From assembly GCA_964007475.1 (NCBI GenBank), contig OZ023273.1, forward strand, positions 61,523,834 to 61,587,833: DNA of 64,000 nucleotides, read 5' to 3'. Below the pieces are notes generated by a model. It was not told where the DNA came from. It did not search any database and saw nothing but the letters and a program-made list of their open reading frames with translations. Positions 50,899 through 63,400 of the stretch are shown here, one piece after another. The first letter of the stretch is position 1; the number at the start of each line of letters is the position of its first letter. The DNA comes from Hybos culiciformis (Eukaryota > Arthropoda > Insecta > Diptera > Hybotidae). The translations under genes and the position numbers were made by a program.

Positions 50899-53800
50899 AT
50901 GGATGAAAATCAACAAAACGAAAATGCCGATAAGATTAACGAATCAGAAACTGAGGAAGTTGATGCTATCGCTACTAAGGATGTGAGCGCTGATGACTGT
51001 GAAAATTTAGAGGGAGATAAAGAAGCTGTAAGTCCTAGTAGAGATGAAGCTGCAGGTCCTAGTAGAGAGGAAGCTGCAGCAGCAATGGAAGTGGATAGCG
51101 GACTAGTTCTTCAAGAAAATGAAGATGTTGAAATGCCATCACTTGATGAGTCAAACGACAAAAACAACAAAACATCTGAAGAAGATGTTGTCGATAAACC
51201 AGCCAATGAAACTAATCCAGAAGGTAAAATTAAATTGACATACCTACCTACCTATAAATTCTTTGAATAAAATTTTTTTAATTTAATTTTTGTTTCGATT
51301 TCAGTTGAAGCTGAAGAACCTGGTGAATCAGCTGATATATGCTTGATTCCTGATAATGATGCCGAACCAACTGGAGCTGAAAAAGAAAAAGCCATTCGTG
51401 CACGTCAAAATGCAGAGAAAGAAGAAGAAGAAAAAAGTAGTACTGAAGGTAAAGATGGTAAGTTTTTTATTCTTATTAATTTTTTTTTCAATGTCGAATG
51501 TTGAATAACGATTATCCGAATATCTGTGCAATACATAGGTTTGCTTAGAAAGGAGTTAAAAGAAATTTTGATGATTGAAATTATTGATAAATAAAAAGTA
51601 AAATGATCATAACTGGGAATATGTTTTTTAAGTGATCAATCAAATTAATGTATGAACTATTTATTTCCATTGAAATAAAACATTCATTCATGATATCAAT
51701 CAAAATAGAATATTTTGTCAATTTCAAAATAGAATATTTATGTATTTACATGCTCTTGTAGATGGAATCAATAATGTACATATATTATATAGGATTTTCT
51801 CCGTTGTTTTAATAAACACATAAGTTGATTGAAGTTCGTTACATTTTATAAAAATAGCTTTGCGATTTGTAAATTAAAATTCCATATAAAAATTTTGAAG
51901 TAAAGTTTTTGTCCACTTCATACAAAGGGTTTTACTCCAATAATCTTTCCATTTTCAATTTCAACATATAAAAACTTCTATGTTAAATCTAATCTTTTTA
52001 ATTGTATCCGTATAGTAACAATTGATAAATCTACATTAAAATCGTTCTTAATTTCAAAAAGTAAGTCAAACGAGTTCTTATGTTAACTTATAATATAATT
52101 TGGTAAAATAAAAATATGAATTGAAAATGTTTGTACAAAAATAGTACAAAAATAGTCGATGCAAAGAAAATAATCCTTATCCTATTATCCATTTTATTAA
52201 TTTGTAGTGCGTTCGAAAATAGGCCTACAAATTACCAAATCTCAAATCCCAAATATGACATATGATTTCGAAATTATTTGAGGGAATTAATTTATAAAAA
52301 AAAAAAAAAAATTACATACTTTGGTTATTGATAAGGAAAAATCAACTTATTTAGTGCAAAATTTTTTACCTCACTTTCAGCATTATATATATGAAATAAA
52401 ACATTTTATACTTGTTTTAAAACAATTTTATTTAAATTATAATAATAGTATTTAATTTTTGAAAAATAATAAAAAAAAAAATTTTATGTTTAATATTTAT
52501 ATAACAATCAATCGACAAATGACTTGTAGGGGCACCATTTATGATAATTATTTATTCTTTCTTAGCGTCTACAAGATGTTATAAATTTTTAACTAATTAT
52601 TAATATTTATTACATATAATTCAAATTAATTTATTATAAAATCCTGTAGCAAATCTATTTTTTTTTTTTTTGGAATAAAAACGAGTATAAAATGTATGTA
52701 TTTCATAATTTTATTTTACCTTAAAAAAATTGTTTTAATTATCTTTAATTTTCAAAAATTTAATTTGAATTATATATAATAAAAAATGCTAAGAAAAATT
52801 GTAATTCAACGATAAATAATAAAATTTTATATATAACAAATAAAAAGATGATGATTCCAAAAATGGATCATATTATTATGGAAAAAAATTTATACAATTT
52901 TTGAATACGGAAGACTATACTTTTTATATACAATTTTTAATTAAAATAATTCGAAAAGTATTTAAAGTTTTTCATTCTTTAATAATCTGATTTGTCAAAT
53001 AGAATTTCAGAAAATTTAATCAATATAAAATTATGTAAAAATCATTTTCATTCGCTACATTGAATATGATCTTGATTCGTTTGTCGTTAAGGTTTTCTCC
53101 GGAATAAAAGTGCTTTACAAGTCGGTTTGTCGATTAACTTAAGTAGTCGAAATGTGAATTGTATATTTCGTTTGTAAAATAAATTATAAAAATATAATAA
53201 AAGTTCAAAAACATTTTTTTTTTTTAAAACAAGTGTAATTCATGTTTTGTTTTATTTAATAAATGAAAATGTTGTATAAAAATATTGCAGCTGAAAATGT
53301 GATGACCAAAATGGGGTAAATAATTTTTTTTTTTCACAAGAAATTATTTTAAAAATGACATGTATTTGTTAAGATTAATTATCATAATTGAATTATGGTT
53401 TTTTTTTTAGATGGTCTCGAAGAATCAACAACAGAAGCAGGTGCAGATGATTCGACTATTGAGCCGACGAATGAAGAAGAAAAAACTATTATTTCATTTG
53501 TAATTCGCAGTGAAAAGGATTGCCTGGAGTGTGCAAAAAATAAAAGCTGCGAATATAGATTTCGAGAAAATACTACTACTAATAATTATGATTATATTTG
53601 CGATAAAATATGTTTAGACACATTTGTGGATGCCAATAAAGATAAATATTATGTGCGAAGGAAAAAATATATAGTTGAAGATCTGGCAAAACCAATTGAA
53701 GAAAGCTGCATTCTGTGTAAAGAAAAAAAATTATGTAAATATAATTTTAAGCAAGACGACGATGAGCTATATATTTGTAATGATGATTGCTTCAATTTAT

Positions 53801-56800
53801 TATCTAAAGAAGAACCTGACAAATTAAGTTTGAAAAGAATGTCGATTCGAGTGAAAAATCTTGGAAGCACATTACAAACCGAATCTGAGCCAAAAATAGT
53901 AGCTCGCTCAGCTCAAGAAGCTGAATCAGCTAAATTGGATCGGGATGCTTCATTTGTTCGTCGCTGTTGCACATGCAATCAAGCAATTAACATGTCATTA
54001 GAAAATTTGCACTGGCAGACATTAGATTTTTGTAATCAGCTATGTCTGGGGAAATATCAAAATACAATCGGAGATAAATGTCGCACATGTTACGGATCAG
54101 TTTCACATCAGAGTCTTGGTAAATATTGCGTTCGTTTCGGTTTTGAGATATGCCAATTTTGTTGCGCTGGTTGCCTTGATAAGTATAAAAAAAGTTTAAA
54201 AAATTGCGCAAATTGTCAAAAAGATATTTCAAACAGTAATGACGGCTTTCTGGCACCAGTTGGAGACAACGAACAATTCAAGGATTTTTGCAGTCAATAC
54301 TGTTTAAAAAACTATGATGGCATAATAAATCCCAGTAAAAGATTAAAAGTGGAAATTTGTGCTGTTTGTAATAATAAAAAGCAAGCTGAAGTTGAAATAA
54401 TATTAGATGGGCGTGAACATTATTTCTGTTCGAATCCATGTTTCTCTGCTTTCAAATTTGTTAATAATATAGTGCCTGATCAATGTGGTACGTGCTCTAA
54501 AAACTTTGAAAGGAAATCATCTGAAAGCTTTACAATTTACTCAGAAACAGAGCCTCAAGTATTTTGTGGTCAGATTTGTATGAATATGTTCATTTCGCAA
54601 AATCGAAAAATTGTTTTCTGCCAATGGTGCAAAGTAAAAAAATATAATTTTGACATGATAGAGAAGAGTACTAATCTCAATGAAACAATTACAATGTGCT
54701 CTTTAAATTGTCTGGTATTATATGGTGTATCTTTGAATGCAATATCGAAGCAAACAATGAAATGTGACAATTGTTATCAGGACAAAACCCCGCAATATCA
54801 TTTAACAATGTCTGATTCTTCAATTCGAAATTTTTGTACTTACCAATGTGTAATGCAGTTTCAAAGCCAATTTTCGAGAGCCCCATTAACATTATCTGGA
54901 GAACATCATGAAGCACCATTTCCAACTGGCTTACCAAAACGAGTAAAAGCCAATCAGTCTCAAGTGCAAACTGTAACGATGCCATTAAGAATAAATCAAA
55001 CGTCACAGCAAGAACAATTAGAACAGCAATTACCCCAATTACCAATTATAGCAAGTGTTGATTCATTGGCAGGAGACCTGAGGCGAGCTAAAGCAAATCG
55101 ATCGCGTAAGAAAACCGAAGCAGTATCACCAATCAACCCATTGCAGGCTAATCGTCAAGCAGGAAGAGTATACACAGCCCAACTATTACAACCTTCATTG
55201 ATAGTAACAACACCAGACGAGTCCATCGCTCCTTTAGTAGTTCCGATGAGCACGACCGGTACTATGACAACGGAAAATTTATTGAAAACTAATATAATTG
55301 AAGTTCCAGCCCTTCCTAAAACGGTCACTAACAAACAAACAATGTGTAAGCCACAAACAAATACAAAAGGAGTTATGTGCAAGCCGCTATCTTTCAATTC
55401 TGGGATTCAAACAGATGAAGATGTGACTTCTAAAATATTTCTTCCGGTTCCCGTACCAGTGTATGTACCGCAGCCTATGTGTATGTACACCTCCTTATTC
55501 CCAATGCCTGTTCCTGTGCCATTACCGATTCCAGTTCCCATATTTATTCCGACGACTCGGAATTCCGCTAATGGCATCATGAAAGAAATAAAAAAAATTC
55601 AAGATAAAATGCCATCTGATCCTTTTGAAGCTGAGCTCCTGATGATGGCTGAAATGGTGGCTGGTGATAAAAAAAAAGAAGACTCAGATTCCGAGGACGA
55701 AGACGAAATTGTTCAAGATGTGTATAACAATGAAGAAATTGTGGATACAAATAATTCTTATGGTGATGATGTTTTACAAATGGCATTAAAGATGGCAACT
55801 GAATATGATGAACCGGCGGTGGATCTAGAATCTGCAATGACAGCGAATACAATTACTCAACCTCCACCTGGTCAAGAGGAGGATGAATCAGCTCTAATTT
55901 ATCAAACCATGCAAATGCATGAAAGACCAGCACGTGGTCGCAAACGTACCATAGGAAACGCAGTAGGACCAACAACACGTAATAATAATAGAATGGGCGC
56001 GACCGTAGCATCGCAGAACAAACGCCAACGTCGAAATGATGGTCAAGATATTAATGTTACGCCAACATCGGCTCCACCTAGTCAAATAATTGCTACCGAA
56101 AAACCTGATGCTAATATGTGTTTGAAATATACATTTGGCGTGAACGCTTGGAAACAATGGGTTATGACTAAAAATGCTGATCTTGAAAAAAGTGCTGTTC
56201 GCAGGAAACCATTTAAGTCAGAACTTTTGCAGATGACTGCCGATGAATTGAATTATTCATTATGCTTATTTGTTAAGGAAGTTCGAAAACCAAATGGTAC
56301 TGAATATGCTCCAGACACTATTTACTACTTAGTATTAGGTAAGTTGATATTAGTACATATATGGTATATACGTAAAATTTTATTAAGCCTAATTATTTTC
56401 TACTGTTGTGCTGTTATGCCAGGAATAAATAAATTGAACAAGGGGTATTCTAATAGATGTTTTGTATTGACATATTATTTATTAGAATGAGGTTACGACC
56501 ATATAACTGTAAAGTTCCATTAATTCGACCAACTAACGGAGCCGTCATGTTGCTTTCAAAAGAACTCGAATTTTTACTTCTCCTACCAGAACTGTTTAGA
56601 AAAAAAAAATTTAAATTGAATATTCAAACTTTTCTTTTGATTTAGGTATACAACAATATTTATATGAAAGTGGCAGGATAGATAATATATTCACTGATTC
56701 GTATTACGAAAGATTTACTGATTGCTTGGATGAAGTTGCTAGAAAGTTTTCAGTGTTATACAATGATTCGCGTAAGAAAAATAAATTTTGTAATAATACA

Positions 56801-57938
56801 TATAAATTATTTTTAATAAAATTTTATTTTTTTCAGAATATATTGTTACTCGTGTTGAGGAAGAGCACTTGTGGGAGTGCAAACAGTTAGGAGCCCATTC
56901 ACCACATGTTTTATTAAGCACTTTAATGTTCTTCAATACAAAACATTTTAATCTGACAGTGAGTATTTTAAATTATGAACACAGGAAAAAAAATATTTGA
57001 ATTACTATTAGAATTTTTCATTCAATACTCGCTCGTTCAGGGTCTAATTTTTCTCACCCTCTTAAATTCCTCCAAAAATTTGATCTGAAAGTATATTTTG
57101 ATTATTCTCCACGCTGAATTTATGATTTCTAAAAAAATGCCCAGTGCTTAGAACTGTTTATAGATTTTTCCTTCCTTGGTGGTAAGCGAAATCAGACAGA
57201 GTCATTCCGATCTCATTTTCTTGTCTGCGTGTCATAAGGCCCACTTCCGTAAAGATGCCAGACAGTGATTAATATTAAAGAAATATAAAAATTACAGTCA
57301 AGGGCTTAAATTCATGTTTTAAAATTATTATGCTATTTTTTAGTCTGTGGAAGAGCATATGCAGCTATCATTTTCACATATAATGAAGCATTGGAAACGT
57401 AATGCTCAAGGAGCAAAAACTCCAGGGGCGAGAAATATACTACTGAGATTTTACCCTCCGCAAACCGGCGCAGGTAATAAATTTTACAAATTTAATTCTT
57501 GTTAGTATTTGAAATAGATTTGTTTTACGTGTATTATTTTTTCAGATTCTAGAAAGAAAAAGGTTTATGAACAACAAGAAAATGAAGCTAACCCTTTGAG
57601 GTGTCCTGTACGGCTTTATGAATTTTATTTATCGAAATGGTAAACTATAATTTTTAATTAAATTAACATTTTAATTCAAAATGACAATTCAATGACTTAA
57701 TTATTTAAAATGATACAAACAATTGCACAAAAATATAAACCTTTAATTCTTCAAATTTTCTAGTCCCGAGAGTGTCAAAACTCGTAATGATGTATTTTAC
57801 TTACAACCAGAACGATCATGTGTTCCAGATTCTCCTGTTTGGTATTCAACGCAAGCCTTGAATCAAGATAGTCTACAAAAAATGCTTCATCGAGTGAAAA
57901 TGGTGAAAGAAATCAATGTTGCTTTATTGACAGCTTAA
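50899..57938 (+). CDS. woc: ZMYM / without-children MYM zinc-finger protein, eight coding exons
   Basis: Exons: 50899-51223, 51305-51457, 53411-56338, 56646-56771, 56837-56958, 57344-57473, 57546-57639 and 57764-57938. All are GT/AG bounded and join in frame to about 1350 residues. The N-terminus is acidic and disordered. Nine MYM/FCS fingers (C-x2-C ... C-x3-C) occupy about 197-640. Then come a [12 protein letters not shown] stretch (about 837-874), an acidic run (near 917), an AT-hook-like RGRKR (near 999), a basic NKRQRR (near 1030) and a DUF3504-type C-terminal domain (1056-end), known in ZMYM2/3/4 to derive from a Crypton recombinase. Drosophila Woc acts in chromatin with HP1c, in telomere capping and in ecdysteroid supply; that role is by homology. 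Exon 2 has a second in-phase donor at 51448/51449. AATAAA overlaps the stop codon (57938-57943). Confidence 0.93.
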
Positions 57939-60486
57939 ATAAATTTAAGGAGAAGTCAAATTGGGTAGTCCGAGCACATTATTTTATCATTATAAGAACA
58001 TGCAATGTTACTATATTTACTTATTCATATAATTTTAAGTAGATGCCATGGATCTCGTGATCTTAAAAACAAAAAAAAAATTATTAAAAATGGGCAGTGA
58101 AGAGTTTTTTTTATATTTTTTTAACCTTAAAAACAAGAGATAGTCGAGAAATTATTTCAATATCCAAGGTGGCGAAAATTAATTATTTCGCAAAACTTCT
58201 TACCCACTTAACAAACTTACCGAGAAAAAAAATGTAAACTGAATTGTAAATAATTTAAAAAAAAAAAAACATATTAGCGTTATTTTGGAATTATTTAACA
58301 AACTTACTTATGCATGGAAATGGATTAAACAAGTTTTGTGTAATTTAATTTTTTTTTGCAAATAAGCTGAAATCAAAAACAAATTTAATATTCCGAAAGA
58401 ATTCTTAAATTTATATTAAAAAAGCACATTAAAATAATTTGATTGTAAACATTCTGTAGTTTAGTAGTATTGCTAGTTTTTTTTTTAAGAAATGGTTCTG
58501 TTGCTTCTCGTGAACAGATCGGAGAAAAATTCGAAATCCCTTGTACTCCAAATAAGCAATGGAATAACATAAATCAATAAAAAGAAAAAGCAGTGTAATT
58601 GCGTACATAAATTTAGTAGAATTGTGTTACTGATTTCTAATTTTGGGCTAAATTAATAAACAAAGTAATAATATAATTTAATTTCGTATTCTTGTTTATA
58701 AATATGTTAAAGAAAACAGAAATATATTTATGTACTTTCTTAATATTGATATTTTTTTTTTTCAGTTACTTTTTAAGAGACAAATATTACATCGTCACAT
58801 AATTGTTATATAATTTTTTTTTTTTAACAAATTTAGTGTGAACCTTCTAAGGCCAATTTATTTATGTTGATAACACAAAAATTAAAGTCGTTAAATAACA
58901 TTAAAGTCCCTTACAAAAAATATTTTTGAAACATTTCGTGCTCGATGGTGTTTTTTAATTATTAATGACTTGGAAGGATTTAAATAGCAAAGTAGGCAAA
59001 AAATTTAAGCTTAATTAATTTCAACTTTAATTATGTATAAATTTGATAATATGTAATCAATGATCAATACAATTTTAGATTTCCTTTTGAAATGAATTCT
59101 ACAAAATCTCCAGAAAGAAATATTTTTTTTTATAAGGAATTAACGCAATTAAGAGTTTAGTTCATAAATAATAACTTAGTTTAAATTGTAATACTAAAAT
59201 TGATATGCTAAGCATTTAAAAATTAAGAAATAAAAAAGTAAATTCTATTCTTGAAATTTAATAGAAAAAATAAATTTCCAGTTATAGAAATTAAATTGGT
59301 TTTCGTTTTTTTTTTTTTTTTTTTTTTTTAATAATATTTTAATGTTAAGAATATAAATATTGAAAAATAAAGAAAATATACATAAGTCTATAAATAAGAA
59401 AATTTTATTGAAAAAATGATTTATTTTAATTCTTGTTTTCAGACAAATTTTTTTTAAGTATTAAATTTGAGAAAGAAATTATTTATAACCTATAACCGAA
59501 AAATTTAAATACTTTTATTCTAGATTTAATTAGGATAAAAGTAATTTAATTGCAATTTTTTTTTCATCATTTATTTATTTATAAATTTTTTCTTTTTTTT
59601 TTTTTTGTACTATTAATTATTATTTTTGTTCAAAATAAGAATATCAACCTATGTTTTTTTAATTGCTATAATTCATCATAACATTAATTATTTCGAATCA
59701 AATTTAAAATAAAATGTTTTAGACATTTATTTACATTCAACATTAGTATTTTAAAAATTACATGAATCCTATTCTCTATTTCATTTAACTTTGAAAAAAG
59801 GAGAGCATTATAATTGGACTTGAAATAAAATTTTCGAATAATATCACTTCATAAAGAATTTCGTTTACAGTTTTGTACATTGCAATAGCATTGGTAAGTT
59901 TCCTGTAATACGGCACTAAAAAGTTGGGGGGAAAAGTAGAGATCTAGAAAATAATTTCTATACTAAATTTTCATAAGATAAAATGAATGCTATTGTATGC
60001 ATAAGATAAGATGAATGGTATTGTACGTCAATTTATAATATTTTTTAAATTCTACGTCAACGTTAATAACACATACAAACATTTTAATTAGATCCAAATA
60101 ATGTTCAATGGTGACTCTCAAATTAAATAAAACTTTGAGCGTAAAAAAATGTATGAAAAAAGTACTTTCATATTTTTTTCAGAGTCCTAATAAAATAAAA
60201 TTCACTTTGTAGAAAAGCGTCTAAAGTAATTTTTTACATTTAAATGTTAGTTTTCATGTGGTCCAGGAAAATGTTTCGCGGCGATCGTTAGAAGCCGAAA
60301 TTAAAAAAAAGTACGCAACTCTCTTTTGTGAACATTCTTTTGCTACTGGATTTACGTTTCAAATTCGACAACCATTTTTTTTCGCATAAAATAAACTTTG
60401 TTAAATATATATAATTTTTATTAAAAATTTTGTTCGAATAACCATAATACATATTTTGAATTTGTTGTGTTTCTATTTTATTTTAG
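57939..60486 (+). other. Spacer between the two woc blocks
   Basis: AT-rich sequence with a 24-T run at 59306-59329. I searched for a duplicate of woc exons 1 and 2 (acidic, SPSRDEA-like) and saw none; no plus-strand open frame of useful length is present. A strong donor-like GGTAAGT near 59894 has no phase-compatible exon before it. This spacer could hold a 5' UTR exon for the second block, but nothing shows it. Confidence 0.5.
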
Positions 60487-63400
60487 ATACTACTGCATCA
60501 ACGCAAGCAATTGCTGAACAAGAAAAAATTATTATATCAGTTATTATTCAATCTGAACAAGAATGTTCTAAATGTAATAACACTAAAAATTGTGAATATC
60601 GTTATCGTGAAGACGATTCAACTTCTAGTTATAACTACATTTGTAATCAGTCTTGCTTAGATTCATTGGTTGATAATGATAAAGACAAATACTCTATTCG
60701 TCGAAAAAAATACATTGTGGATGATCTCGAAAATTCAATAGAGAAAAAATGTGTTCTTTGTAAGGAAGAAAAATTATGTAAATATAATTTCAAACAAGAT
60801 GATGATGAGCTGTTTATTTGTAATGATGATTGCTTTAATTTATTATCTAAAGAAGAACCAGATAAGCTGAGCTTAAAACGGATGTCAATTCGTGTTAAAA
60901 ACTTGGGTGCTACAATGGAGGATGAATCTGATCCTAAAATTGTTGCTCGATCTACCCAAGAAGCTGAAATGGCCAAATTAGATCGAGAAGCTTCATTTGT
61001 TCGTCGTTGCTCTAGTTGTAGTCAAGAAATTGATTTGTCTAATGATAATTTGCAATGGCAAACTTTAGATTTTTGTAATCAATTATGTCTGGGGAAATAT
61101 CAAAATACTATTGGAAGCAAATGTCGTACTTGCTATGGTCCAGTACTGCATCAAAGTTTAGGAAAATATTGTGTAAGATTTGGGTTTGAAATTTGTCAAT
61201 TTTGCTGCGCAGGTTGCTTAGATAAATACAAGAAAAGTTTAAAAAATTGTGCAAATTGTCAAAAAGACATTTCAAACAGTAATGATGGATTCTTAGCTCC
61301 AGTTGGTGATAATGATCAATTTAAAGATTTTTGTAGTCAGTATTGTTTAAAGAAATACGACCAACTATGTAGTCCGAAAAAAAGGATAAAAGAAGAATCC
61401 TGTGCGGTGTGTAGCAATAAAAAAAAAGTACATTTGGAAATCTTATTGGACGGACGTGAACATTATTTTTGTTCTAATCCATGTTTTTCTGCTTTTAAAT
61501 TTGTAAATAACATAGTACCGGACCAATGTGGTATGTGTACAAAATATTTTGAACGGAAATCTTTAGAAAGCTACACAATTTACAGTAATAACAAAGAGTC
61601 TAAAGTTTTTTGTGGCCAGATTTGCATGAATCTATTTATAACACAAAATCGAAAAATTGTTTTCTGCCAATGGTGCAAAGTTAAAAAATATAATTTTGAT
61701 ATGATAGAGAAACGATCAAGCCCTAACGAGTCAGTAACAATGTGTTCTTTGAACTGTTTGGTTTTGTACAATGTCTCATTAAATGCAATATCAAAGCAGA
61801 CAATGAAATGCGACAATTGTTTCCAAGATAAAACTCCGCAATATCATTTAACAATGTCAGATTCTTCAATAAGAAATTTTTGTACTTACCAATGTGTCAT
61901 GCAATTTCAAAGTCAATTCTCCAGAGCCCCTTTAACAATATCAGGAGAACATCAGGAAGCCCCATTTCCAACTGGATTACCTAAACGTGTAAAAGCGAGT
62001 CAATCACAAGTGCAAACAGTCCAGATGCCATTAAGACCACAACAACAGCAGGAACATGAATCTCAAATTCAACAGATAACACAATTACCAATTATAGCGA
62101 GTGTGGATTCACTAGCTGGAGATGTTCGGCAGAGAAATGGGCGGCGTTTTCGAAGGATAATTCCAAATTATGATGAACCAGCTGCATCACCTTTAGCTTT
62201 ACCCTCTGCCGGTCATCAAGCAAGTAGAGTATATACAGCACAAATTATGCAACCAACAGTACTTTTAGCTCAAACAACAATCACAAAGACGACTTCAACT
62301 GATGTTCCAAAATCAACTTCAACAACATTTAAGCCAGGAAAAAAAAGCACCGCCACAATGACAACTGAAGTAGTGTCTAAAACGGCCATTGTAGCCATGC
62401 CAACAATTCCACAAAAAATGTTGAATAAAATGGCAATGTGCAAACCTTTTTCTGATTCTAAGGAAATCACCTGTAAGCCAGATTCGGTTGAATCAGATTG
62501 TCAAACTGAGGAAGATTTGGGTTCTAAAACTTTAATTCCTGTACCTATCCCAATTTATATTCCGGATCCAATGTATATGTATTCTATGCCTTGTCCGATA
62601 CCCATACCGATACCAATACCAATACCAATACCTATTTTCATTCCAACAACTAGACTTTGCGCAAATGGAATTATGAAGGAAATCAAAAAAATTCAGGATA
62701 AAATGCCCGCAGATCCATTTGAAGCCGAACTTTTAATGATGGCTGAAATGGTTGCTGGCGATAAGAAAAAGGAAGAAAGTGAAGAAGAAGATGTTGATGA
62801 AATTAGCCATGAAGTTTACACCAATAATGAAGAAATTGTCGATACAAATAATTCCTATGGAGAAGATGTTCTACAAATGGCATTAAAGATGGCAACTGAA
62901 TATGATGAGCCTGCGGTTGACTTGGATCCTTCTATGACACAGTATCAATTGCAAACCGGTCGTGGTCGAAAGCGAATAGCTCCAACTGTTCCACCTCCCC
63001 GTAGTTCCAGTGAGACCAAACGACAACGACGTAATGATCAACCTGAAGTTCCAGAAACTCCTGCCGCTGCTCCACCAAGTCAAATTATTTCTACTGAGAA
63101 ACCTGATGCAAATATGTGTCTGAAATTTACTTTCGGTGTGAATGCTTGGAAACAATGGGTTATGACGAAAAATAGTGATTTAGAGAAGAGTTCGGTTCGA
63201 AGAAAACCGTTTAAACTAGAATTATTACAAATGACAGCAGATGAGCTGAATTACTCATTATGTTTGTTCGTGAAAGAAGTGCGCAAGCCAAATGGAACTG
63301 AATATGCTCCAGATACAATTTATTATTTGGTTCTAGGTAAAATTAAAAAAAAATTTATTATACAGATATACGACAAACACACCTATGTCGAAATTTTTAA

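Noticed and set aside
53291..53315. Possible 25-nt micro-exon in the woc intron (AG before, GTAAAT after)
   Set aside because: Its length shifts the frame of the following exon into an early stop.
59872..59894. Possible 23-nt exon with a strong GGTAAGT donor before the second woc block
   Set aside because: The exon would leave phase 0, while the next exon needs phase 1; it may at most be non-coding.
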